DNA of 64,000 nucleotides. Source: Panicum virgatum (Eukaryota > Streptophyta > Magnoliopsida > Poales > Poaceae). The position numbers and the translations under genes are program-made. The stretch's first letter is position 1, and every line of letters starts with the position of its first letter. Where the stretch lies: positions 9,989,015 to 10,053,014 of the forward strand of contig NC_053146.1 of NCBI RefSeq assembly GCF_016808335.1. The letters are read 5' to 3'. Below the pieces are notes generated by a model, which did no database searches, had not been told where the DNA came from, and saw only the letters and a list, made by a program, of their open reading frames with translations. Positions 23,050 to 33,649 of this stretch are shown in pieces.

Positions 23050-23405
23050 GGCCATGTTTAGTTCCCACCCCATAAACCCCGTAAACACAAAAAAAAACCG
23101 TCACATCGAATGTTTCGACACATACATGGAGTACTAAATGAAGTCTATTTACAAAACTTTTTTGCATAGATGGGCTGTAAATCGCGAGACGAATCTAATG
23201 AGCCTACTTAATCCATGATTTGCAACAGTGATGCTACAGTACCATTCACTAATTATTGATTAATCATGGATTAATTAGCATCATTAGATTCGTCTCGTGA
23301 TTTACAATCCATCTGTGCAAAAGTTTAATAAATAGACTTCATTTAGTACTTCAAATTAGTAAGATTCCAACGCAAAAAATTTTTGCGCTGGAACTAAACA
23401 AGGCC
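23050..23405. mobile_element. MITE of the GGCC-TGTTTAG group
   Basis: The ends GGCCATGTTTAGTTCC and GGAACTAAACAAGGCC are inverted. Flanks are TAA on the left and CAA on the right, one base different. The inner arms are also inverted (GCGAGACGAATCTAATGA against TCATTAGATTCGTCTCGT), giving a long foldback. Confidence 0.7.
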
Positions 23406-23412
23406 CAAGTAA

Positions 23413-23757
23413 GGGTGTGTTTAGTTCACTTTACATTTTGCGTTTTTGTGTTTTTGCAAGAGAATCTTCAATATTTGAAGTACTAAATGTAGACTAATCG
23501 CAAAACTAATTACAGATCTCGTCTGTAAACTACGAGACGAATCTAATGAGCCTAATTAATCCATCAGTAGAGCATATTTACCGTAGCATTACTGTAGCAA
23601 TTTAGTGTCTAATCACATCCTAGTTAGACTTATTAGATTCGTCTTGTGATTTACAGTCCATTTGTATAATGCGATTTATTTTTCGACTACATTTAGTATA
23701 CTATGCAAGCGATTTACAAAAAATTTGTGTTTTGCCTTTACACATCTAAACACGGCC
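23413..23757. mobile_element. MITE, 345 bp, same group as 55055-55399
   Basis: It starts GGGTGTGTTTAGTTC and ends TCTAAACACGGCC, with TAA on both sides (23410-23412 and 23758-23760). Length and terminal sequence match the element at 55055-55399. It sits eight bases from the preceding MITE. Confidence 0.78.
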
Positions 23758-23926
23758 TAAATTAAATACAGTCACATCAACCCCACACTTTTACTACTCT
23801 CAACATGGGTTTCTTTCTCATTAATTAATATGCCATGTATGATTTTCTTTTTATATTACTGGTGACGTGACATCGAATTTTGAAAATCCTACTTGGCATA
23901 TGCCCAGCCAAGTCCTACTAGCTAGT

Positions 23927-26345
23927 ACCTGCGAGGTGAGTGTCCATGCCGGCCCAAAGGCCAAAGCACAACAATGGGCCCGACACGGGCCCGGTGATGG
24001 AAGCGGCAAAGCTGGTGCGGTTGAGAGTAGTAGCTGGGTGCAACTGCGTACAAGCCCAATATCTTTCGCTTTTTTATGCATGTACCTCTTTTTTTTGGGT
24101 ACCAATTCTTTCAAAATTCAACTCAAGGGTGTAAATTGTAGTGGGCTGGTTATGCTATCTTGCATTTACCTTCTTTATGCCAAAACTCTGAGCAATGGTA
24201 GTTTTCTACACGAAAGATTCACAACATATTATTGCAAAAATTCATCCGCATCCATTTTTCATTACACATATCAAAATGTTAAGCATCAACAATCTCTACT
24301 TCTCGGTATCCTTGAAGAATCTGCATAAAAGAAGCTAAACTAAGAATAAAATGGCATTATGCATTCACAGATCCTCACACGGCACTAGAAAAACCAAACG
24401 AAAGAAAATTTAAGTCACCTGCTGGTGCATGTTTCTTCAAGTACTCAATTGCCACGGCTGCATGGAATGCAGTTCATACGGGAACGAAGCACATCCTCGT
24501 CAACCACAAAGTAAAGGGCCGTTCATCTCCGTCGCTCGCTCTGATGATGCTCCACAGCACGCAGCGATAAACCACCTTTTGAGGGAGTTATTCAACTTTC
24601 AATCACACCCCACGAGTCGCTCCTGCTGGGCGACTCGGGGGGCTCCGAGCGCCGCCGTCCACCCACCCCCCCGGGCCGCCTCCAGTGGCCGCCGCCGCCG
24701 CCGGCTTCCGTCCGGGCGGCGGCGGCGGCCCGTGCCCTAGCTGAAGTCGGCTTCGGCCCCCACGCTCTCTCCTCTCTCTCCCGCTGCCTTCTTCATCCCG
24801 CTGCCCGGTTTTCGCCGACCTCGCCGCCGCCGGCCGCCGGGGCTGGTCCCGGCTTCCTCCTCGCCGGATCCGGGCCCTCCATGGCCGGATCTGCTGCCGG
24901 GCGGGGTGCGGTGGCCGCGCCGTCGCCGGGGCGGGGGCCCTTGGCCGCACCGCCTCCGCCGCCTCGGGTGGTCGGCCCGTGGCCCTCCATGGCCGGATCT
25001 GCTGCCGGGCGGGGTGCGGTGGCCGCGCCGTCGCCGGGGCGGGGGCCCTTGGCCGCACCACCTCCGCCTCGGGTGGCCGGCCCGTGGCCGTGCCGCGTTG
25101 CCGCCGCCTCGGGTGGTCGGCCTGTGGTCGCGCCGCCGCCGCCGGGGCCCATGGTTGCCCGTGGTCACGCCGCCGCCGCAGGGGGCCGTGCCGAGGGGCG
25201 CTGCCACGCTGCCGCCCTGCGGCTTTCGCTGCCACCGCCCCCCTGGCGCTTGGGAGGCCGGGGGCCTGTGTCCCCGCCGCCGCCCCACTGGTGGTTGGTG
25301 GACTGGGGTTGCGCCGCCCTTGTGGAGCCTGGATGCCGGCTCGGCATGGCATGGAGGTTCTTGCTCCTGGTGAAAACCATGTCCGTGCTGCGGACAGGCG
25401 ACGATGGCGCCTAGTGCGTCATGTCCCTGTTGGGGGCGTCGCCATGGACACCTCCTATGCCTCCTCTGCTGGTCTTCGCATCTCGGCTGCCGTCCTCGGG
25501 ACTGCCTTGGGCTACGGTATCGGCGATCCGCCCTGGCTTTGAGATTGGTTCCCTGGTGAAAACCATGTCCGGTGCTCGGACGGACGACGTTGGCGTCTTG
25601 CGCGTCATGGTCCCTGTTGAGGGCGTCGTCTTGGGACTTTTTCACGCTCAGGGTGGTCGGCTTTTGGATGTTACCTACCGTGCTCCATTGATGCTTCATC
25701 ACCTTGGTCTGCTTACGCTGCAGCTACCTTGACGGATGCTTTGCCGTCGTTGTGATGGCGGATGCTTTGCCGCCCATATTTCGCTCGGTCCGGCGGATAC
25801 TTTGCCGCCCTTTTTACTCTCTGGCGGATGCTTTGCCGCCGTGTTTGCGCTGCTGATTGGTCGTCTCTGGCGGATGATTTGCCACTGTGGAGCTGCTTTT
25901 TCTGGTGGATGCTTGGCCACCCATTGGTTGTGTTCGTGGTCTGTTGGCGGCCTCGGTGATGTTGTTCTTCTTGTAGGTTCATCTGTGTTAGTTTGTTTCG
26001 TGGGTCTTGGCGGGTTGGTGAGGTCTTCTGCTCTGTGGTCGTCGTTCTGCTAGTGCTGTGGCTGTTTGTTTTCGTTGGCCTCTTTTCAATTTTTTCTCTG
26101 TTGTTACTCCTTTGTGTGCTTGTGCCGGTCAACTACTGTTTGGCTAGCATCAAGTTTTGTTTGTAATCTGCTTCCCTCTTAATGAAATACGTGCTAAGGC
26201 ACGTTCGCGAAAAAAAAACCACAAAGTAAGGGGAGTGAGGTGGATGGCGGGCATGATGGACTATTGCCATTGTGCTCCCGTTGCGGCTTCCAATATTGAA
26301 GAAGGCGCCCGGCATTCTCCGAGCTTAGAACCCAAAATCCTCGGC
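23927..26345 (-). pseudogene. Third ILR1-like hydrolase copy, decayed and interrupted
   Basis: Three pieces on the minus strand align by eye to the neighbouring genes. The segment 23927-24000 resembles the end of exon 1 (the region encoding ADMDALPVQ). The segments 26345-26222 and 24514-24424 together match exon 5, encoding AEDFGF, MPGAFFNIGSRNGSTM, HSPYFVV and DEDVL. An in-frame stop follows AEDFGF, exons 2-4 were not found, and a 1.7-kb retroposon splits the last exon between the two FVV/DEDVL halves. This is the remnant of a third tandem copy on the same strand, after loss of the middle of the gene. Confidence 0.8.
24515..26216 (+). mobile_element. GC-rich poly(A) retroposon, copy B
   Basis: It is bounded by a 13-bp direct duplication AACCACAAAGTAA (24502-24514 and 26217-26229) that falls in exon 5 of the hydrolase pseudogene. 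It ends with AAGGCACGTTCGCG and a run of A, a tail typical of grass L1-type LINEs. The 5' half is extremely GC-rich and contains two copies of a 108-bp tandem unit (about 24881-25096). The 3' half carries six GGCGGATGCTTTGCCGCC-type motifs (25731-25921). No reverse transcriptase is present, so it was presumably mobilised in trans by a LINE. Long open frames on either strand are compositional. Confidence 0.8.
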
Positions 26346-26948
26346 ACACATTACCGGTGGGAGGACTGGGTGAATCAGCAAAGGAATTTGGGAGCAGCAG
26401 CGTGGAAACCGCGAGGAGGAAGATGTTCAGAGTTTTCAGAAGTTTCTTCCCTTTAGTTTGATAGCGGTTACAGATGACCCGGGGGCAGCTGGGTCAAGCC
26501 AAAACGCATCGACACGTCCCGTGAGAACGCAGTTGTGTGGAGCTTTTTTTTGGAACAAAACTATATTATTTTTAGAGGACTAAAACGAAAATTCTGTACT
26601 CGCAAAAAGAAATAGAAAGGCGACCGAAATACACTGATAGGGTTTTTTTCCTTCAAAAAATTCAGTGCTTCCCAGCGAAGTAGGCAGCAGCGTGCACACA
26701 CGGCGAGGAGTGGTCAGCCGGTCTTATATATGTTATGAGATGACGAGATGTACTATAAAGTGTGTGACGATTTCAAAAGAAAAAAAAAAGTCTGTTACCC
26801 ACTTTGTTGCTACTGAGGAAGCTGCCCTATTACTATTACCTTTGCCAGAAAGCATTTTAGGAGTAGCTGATCAGGACGCGCGCGTCAACACAGTCAACGG
26901 CTCCTACCTAACCTACCTCCCTCAGAGTGAAAACCGGCCTATGAGGTC
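26346..26948. other. Intergenic between the hydrolase remnant and the Sirevirus
   Basis: No gene is recognised. The stretch has A-rich tracts (26770-26790) but no repeat with paired ends. Confidence 0.35.
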
Positions 26949-28473
26949 CGAGGGACCGAAACCGGCGACCAGAGGGGGGTGAATGGGAGCCGATCAAATT
27001 TTTTTTCGAAATCGATCCGTCGGCCTATATACCAAAAATCACCACGAGCCCTCGACTCCTAGGAAATAAGAGAGTAGCTATGGAATAGCTATCTTATAGT
27101 GAAAAGCCCTAGGAAGCTGCGCGGAAGCAAAAGAGCCAACACGATGCAAATCGCAGAACTGTCTGCCTGAACCGGTCTGACCGGTGCAACGGACCGGTCT
27201 GACTGGTCGTGGCCAGAACAGGTCTAGACCGGTCTGACCGGTCTTGCCGTCCGGTCCGACCGGTCGCACCCAGAAAAACCCGAGAACAAGACTTCAAGAG
27301 ATGAAAATCGAGCAAATGAAATCTAAATCCAGCGAAACTTGGAGGATACCTCCGCAACTAACCTGCGAACATATCCCCAAGAGATCTTTCCCAAAAGATC
27401 AAAGAAACTTGAGAATTCGAGGGAAGATCGAGAAGGATTGGGGTTTTCTCTAGACCTCAAAAACTCCAATTCTTAAGAGCTCGTGATTCCAGAGGATTAG
27501 GAACAAGGCTAGAGGCACGGGAATCACTCCAAAGAACTCTACCAACCGTCGCAATCATGTGCACCAAAAATGAAATGAAAATCCATCACAAAAGAGCACA
27601 AGAGGGACGAGATTGGATCAATTCAAAAGCCTAGAGGGCACAAGGAGGATGGGGCCTCCTTTCCCAATCAAATCCAATACAAAGTCTTACGAATCCATAG
27701 CCAAATCCTATTCTAAAGAGAAGAACGGGGGGAGAGAGACACAGGGGCGGCGGCCTGGAGGAACAAGCAATTCACGGACGAGTTACAAAAGCCACCCAAC
27801 TTAATACAAGTGAAGGGGTATTTATACCCGCGGAGACCGGTCAGACCGGTTCCATGGACCGGTCAGACCGGTTGGTCTGCAGTATCCCCCTGTACACGAT
27901 CTCATCTGACGGCTGAGGTTCTTTCTTCGGAACGAAGTCTTCTCCACGATGCCGCCATCTTGATAAAGATCTGGTCCGCGGTTTTGGAGGGTCCGCCAAA
28001 CCCGGGGTAGGTGGCCGGTTTTGAGAAAACCGCCAAAACTCCTCGCGCGGGAAGATTCCCGCCTCCACGCCGTGGCCCTAGACGCCGTTCCCGCCTCGGC
28101 CTTCTGACGGCCCTAGACGCCGCCCGACGCCCGTCACCTCCTCGCCCGCAGCGAGGCCCTAGACGTCGTCGACGCCCGTCGCCTCCGTCAGTCCCGAGAC
28201 CGACGCCCGTGCCTCCACGACTTGGCGTCTTCAACCGCCATCCACCTCCTTGGTTTTGTGGATCAAACCAAGAAACCCGTCTTCCGTCGCTGCTTGCGCC
28301 CTCAATCCAGGAGTGGACGCCATAGCTGCCGTCCCATCTGAGCTCCTCCACGGCAACTCTCCGTCGACACTCGACGCCCGTGTACCTGCAATCCAAAGAC
28401 CAAGTGCATGATCACACCGCACGGTTGACAATTTCACTCATCACAAGCAGGATAGAGTACTCTCATTCCTCAA
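26949..28473 (-). repeat. Complete 3' LTR of the Sirevirus-like element
   Basis: On the minus strand it begins TGAGGAATGAG after a purine tract and ends CGGTCCCTCG; the last base differs from the expected CA terminus. Its final 170 bp (26949-27118) repeat at 35904-36073. It contains six near-perfect ACCGGTCWGACCGGT palindromes (27171-27264 and 27836-27872). Confidence 0.75.
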
Positions 28474-29889
28474 TCTCCCCCTTGATGAGTGCATTGTCAA
28501 CACACCACCTGTAACCAGAGAAGTGATAAAAAAAAGCAAGAAAGTGAAGAACTCAAGCAAGTGACACAAAGCTCAGAAAGGCAAGACCAGTCACTTACTC
28601 AAGCACAGATCGATCCCCTAAGACAAGGGCAACGGCTCGACGCAATCGATCAAAAGCCAAAACATGACTCCTCAAAGACAGAGGTAATGCTCGACGCAGT
28701 CATGCTGGAAGTGGAAGGAAAATGAGGAAAACCAGGAGCCAGAAACAAAGCAGACACTCCCCAAGTAAAGTTTTTCCCTCTCACAAGTACAACTCTCCCA
28801 AAATGATGCACTCTCAAAGCCCTGTGCACAACAAGTTTTTTAAAAAACAAACAGGTCTCCCCCTTGTTCGATCACTTCTCCCAAAAATTCTCCCCCTTGT
28901 TGGCACATGCACACATCAAGCCTAAAAAGACCTAAAGCTCCCCCGGAAGCTGAGACTCCCCCTAAACAGATGCTATGCAATGAATGTAATGCAGGAGGTG
29001 TAAGTGAAAGCATTTAGGGATACAAAGATATGAGTAACATCTAGTCACAAGCACGTGTGCATCCATAAACAAGACCTGCATCTAGCTCAACAGGGTATAT
29101 CAAATCAGTCTAGAGTTAGGCAAGTTCAGTTTAGAAGAAATAAAAGCGTCACCCATGATCTAGCACTAACAAGTAGGAAATGGAAAGCATTGCTAATCAT
29201 ACTCATACATGTGATCCAAACTCAGCCAAAAACAAGTCCCAAACATTCATTTTTCAATCAAATTTATATCAAGCAATTCTTAATGCCAGGGGTTGAAAGC
29301 TTGTCATGCTTTACTTAGCAACGAGGCCAAGACTATGCCAAAAGACAATCAGAAGCTTAAAGCACTCGTTTCAGTCATGCACAGCCTTGCCCGGGTTCTC
29401 ACAAGTGCAAAGTGAGCCGTCCCGAAAGCTCGATCAGTGCGACAAGCAATCCCACCTGGATCTTTTCAATCCATTTCAAGAGCAGTTCAAGCAATTTTAA
29501 CAGATTTAGATCACTTCAAATATGAATTGCTGAACGAAAGGCTACACTAGCATGAATAAGATAGCAAAGCATATCAACACGCCCTAACATGATAGTAGCC
29601 AAGACAGGGTGATCATGTTTTCAGATTTTCAAATCAAAATAGCTTAACTCAGATGATGTCATATACACAGTGGAGCAAGCTATACATGATCAAATTTATC
29701 AACTCACACTAGCAGGCACTAGAAGATCATATCAATGTATACAAAAATGCTAGTGCAAGTGAGACAATGCAAAATGCAAACATGTACAATGCATATGCAC
29801 AATGCAACTACCAAACCTAGAAAACCAAGAGAAGAAAAAACAAAGACCTACAAAGCTATCCAAATAAAAGTCAGCGATCAAAAGGGGTA
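28474..29889 (-). other. Sirevirus 3' noncoding region with polypurine tracts
   Basis: Between RNase H and the 3' LTR there is no credible open frame; an envelope-like gene was not recognised. On the minus strand AAGGGGGAG-type tracts occur next to the LTR (28474-28490) and around 28855-28950, fitting the multiple polypurine tracts of Sireviruses. Confidence 0.55.
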
Positions 29890-32800
29890 ACAAACCCCAA
29901 GCTCCCCTCGCAAGCGAGCAAATGTGTCCTGCTCTAGCGGTTTGGTGAGGATATCTGCGGTTTGCCTCTCTGAAGGGACATGGATCAGGTCTATGTGTCC
30001 TCTCTCAGGAAATGGAATCTGATATCTATGTGCTTGGTTCTGGAGTGTAGGACAGGGTTCTTTGCAATGCTAATGGCTGACATATTGTCTACAAAGATAG
30101 GAACCCTACCGAAACTCAAGCCATAATCTTGCAATGTTTGTTTCATCCAAAGTATCTGGGAGCAGCAGCTAGCAGTGGCAACATACTCAGCTTCTGTAGA
30201 AGAAAGCGCTACACTAGCCTGCTTGCGAGAGGACCAAGACACCAAAGATGTACCGAGAAATTGACAAGTGCCGGATGTCGACTTGTGATCCAAACGACAC
30301 CCAGCGAAATCGGCATAAGAAAAGCCCACCAAAACCAGAGAAGAATCCGCAGAATACCAAAGACCAAATTCAAGGGTGAATTTCAGATACCTGAAGATGC
30401 GTTTCACCACCTACCTGTGGGAGGTGCGCGGAGAAGCCTGGTAGCGCGCACAGAGGCAGACGCCGAACTGGATGTCCGGTCGCGTCGCCGTCAGATACAG
30501 GAGAGAGCCAATCATGCTCATGTACTCCTTCTAGTCCACCGCCTCGCCGTCCAAGTCCTCATCAAGCTCCATCGATGTGCTGATTGGAGTCGGATGAGGA
30601 GACATGTCGCTCATGTCGAACTTCCGCAGCAAGTCTCTAGTGTACCTGGCTTGATGGACAAAAGTGCCCTGAGGAGTTTGCTTGATCTGCAGCCCGAGGA
30701 AGAACTGCAGCTCACCCATCATGCTCATCTCAAACTCCCTGGACGTCTGCTCAGAAAACTTGGAGACAAGAGCGTGAGAAGAGCCACCAAAGATAATATC
30801 ATCCACGTATATCTGAACTAAAAGAAAATCAGTGCCAAATCGCATGAGGAACAAAGTTTTATCCACACATCCCATTTTAAAACCCTGAGCCAGCAAAAAT
30901 GTTTTCAATCTATCATACCAGGCTCTAGGTGCTTGTTTCAAACCGTAAAGAGCTTTCTGAAGTTTATAAACACGATTTGGAAACTTGGGATTTTTGAAAC
31001 CAGGGGGTTGCTTCACATAAACTTCTTCCTCAATAAAACCATTCAAGAAGGTAGATTTAACATCCATTTGGAAAACTTTGAAACCCTTGGAAGCAGCAAA
31101 TGCAAGAAAGATTCGAATAGCTTCCAAACGAGCAACGGGAGCAAAAGTCTCCTCAAAATCAATACCCTCTTTTTGGCAAAACCCCTGGGCAACAAGAAGA
31201 GCCTTGTTTTGAACAACCAAACCATCCTCACCCTGCTTGTTTTTGAAAACCCACTTCGTTCCGATGGGATTACAAGCAGGTGGAGGCTCGACTAAAACCC
31301 AAACTTGGTTTCTTTCAAAATTTTCAAGTTCCTCATGCATGGAATTGACCTAATTAGAATCAGAAAGAGTGTGTCCAATATCTTTGGACTCAAAAGAGGC
31401 AACAAATGCTGAATGAGCAAAGCCAGCGATACTTGTTACATTGGACATGGTGACTCGCTCGTTGAGATCCCCTAGCATCTGTTGAGGTGGATGGCGGCGC
31501 TGAATGTGTCGCGGTGCTTCCCTTGTCAAAGTAGCCTCCTCCTCAACCAAAGCTGGTGTCTCCTCAGGTGCAGCTGGTGAAGCCTGAGTCACCTGCTCGA
31601 TCGGCCCCCGTGAAGTAGACGTAGTCGAATCGGGGCCGTCATAATCGTCCGAGCTCGTGGCGGAGGCAACTGGGTCCACAGCACGCGTGGTAGCCTCACT
31701 CTCACCCTCCGCAATTTCTTCCTCCTCATCTTCAAAGATGGAGGTGCCGAGCTCATCATCTCCTGCAACTTCAAAGACAGAAGAATTGCACGGTGCAGTC
31801 TCGTCGAACATGACCTCACAAGTCTCTCTGACAATGTTAGTATCAATAATCAGCACACGGTAAGCTCTGGAGTGAGAAACATAACCGAGAAAAATGCCGT
31901 CAAACGAGCGAGACTCAAACTTATCAAGATTTCCATCTTTCAGCACAAAGCACCGGCAACCGAAAACTCTGAGATGGTCAACACGGGGCTGGCGTCCAAA
32001 CCGCAACTCATAAGAGGTCCTGTGCATGAAAGCACACAAGAAAATGCGGTTGGACACATAACAAGCGGTGTTAACCGCCTCAGCCCAGTATTTACGAGGA
32101 GTCCTATGCTCATCGAGCATCGTGCTCGCCATCTCAACCAGCGTCTGATTCTTCCGCTCTATAACTCCATTCTGCTGTGGAGTGTAGGAAGAAGAATAAT
32201 GGTGTTCAAGCCCTTGATCACTGCAAAAGGCGTCAAAATGAGTGTTTTTGAATTCTGTGCCATTATAACTGTGAATCGCTCGCATGGCCTGGGGTATCTC
32301 GTTTTTCAACCTCAAGATCAAGTCTCGAACAAACTCGAAAGCCTCATCCTTGGTTCTCATGAAAAAGACCCAAGAATAGCGAGAAAAGTCGTCCACGATC
32401 ACAAGAACATACCACTTCCCACCAACTGACATCACCCTAGAAGGACCAACTGTGTCCATGTGTAGCAATTCTCCAGGGTGAGCGGTCATCACCTGATTAA
32501 CAGGCGGATGAGAAGTAGCAATCATCTTCCCGTGGCGACACGGATGGCAAACAAGGTCCTTTTCAAACTTCAATTTGGGCAATCCTCGGATCAGGCCAAA
32601 TGAGCTCAGTCTCGACAACAAGTCAAAACTCAAATGTCCAAGTCTCCTATGCCACTTCCATATATCAGAAGAAGGACCAGCCAACAAGCAACGAGAAGGG
32701 CCAAGAGGAGTTCCAGAGAACTCAACCAAGAAAACCCGATCGCGGGGTATAATCCGGCAAACCAAATCTCCTCTGGAATCCAAAACACGCGAACAACCCT

Positions 32801-33446
32801 CCTTGAAACGAACCTCAAACCTCTCATCAAGAAGTTGCGAAACAGAGAGCAAATTGAAGCCAAGATTCGACACCAAAGCAACTTCTCTCAGGGTAAAGCG
32901 ATCAGAAACTCGAACAGCGCCAAGTCCTCGTACCTTTCCTCTTCCATTATCCCCGAACACAATGTACTCCTTTGTGCGCATCGGGGTGAGGCTAGAGAAT
33001 CATTTGTCATTTCCGGTCATGTGGCGCGAACAACCGGAGTCCATGATCCACCTGTTCTCCAAACCTCCAACCTGCACATCAGTAGTGAGACAAAGGGTGA
33101 GCAAATGTCTCAACACTGGGGTTAGCAAAGTGAGAAGCAAACCAGTGTCGACCATTTGCTCTACAGAAGAGTTAGCAAAACCAGACAAAGCATATCCCCC
33201 GTCCCGTCTACCGCGTGACTGACGAACACCACTGCGAGAAAAGCGTGGAGCCTCAAAACCTCCTCCAAAGCCTCGGTCCCGTGGTCCATAGCCGTACTGA
33301 AAATGACCAGGAGCACGACCGGCAAAGTGACCACCCGCTGGAGCACGGTAACCACCACCGTCTCCCTGACCTCCACCTACACGGTGCGCCCTAGCATCTT
33401 GCCTACCACCACACCGAGAAGGACCATGCACCCAAGCAGAGTACAT
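29890..33446 (-). pseudogene. Copia pol: protease, integrase, RT, RNase H (disabled)
   Basis: On the minus strand the frame has a protease-type MDSGCSRHMTG (about 33010-33040). A GAG-pre-integrase zinc region (GHLSF ... LVCHPCRHGKM) and the integrase core (HMDTVGPS, VDDFSRYSWVFF, YTPQQNGVIERKN) follow. Reverse transcriptase has [26 protein letters not shown] and YVDDIIFG, and RNase H has STSGTCQFLG and SSTEAEYVA. In-frame stops occur near 32990, 31347, 30528 and 30413, and a frameshift near 29990-30010 displaces the C-terminus (DILTKPL region). The domain order is complete, but the copy cannot make a polyprotein. Confidence 0.85.
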
Positions 33447-33649
33447 GTCCGCATTCCGTCTCTCCTGCTCTCGCCTCGCAGCCTGCTTCCTCCTGAAGCA
33501 AAACTCCTCCAGGTGACCTTCCCTGTCACAGAACTCGTAGTGGTACCTTACCTCATGCTTGGGAGATGGAGGCCTATCCTGCGGACGGGGAGGAGCAGCC
33601 CCCTTCTTCTGGGCAACCTGGGCTGCGGCAGCAGGGAGCGTGTCGAGGG

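Noticed and set aside
24603..25702. Long minus-strand open frames (up to 321 codons) rich in Arg, Pro, Gly and Ala
   Set aside because: They lie inside a GC-rich retroposon, overlap on several frames, contain a tandem DNA duplication and show no domain. Composition alone explains them.
32575..33222. Plus-strand open frame of 215 codons
   Set aside because: It is antisense to the copia protease and integrase region and is a shadow of that frame.
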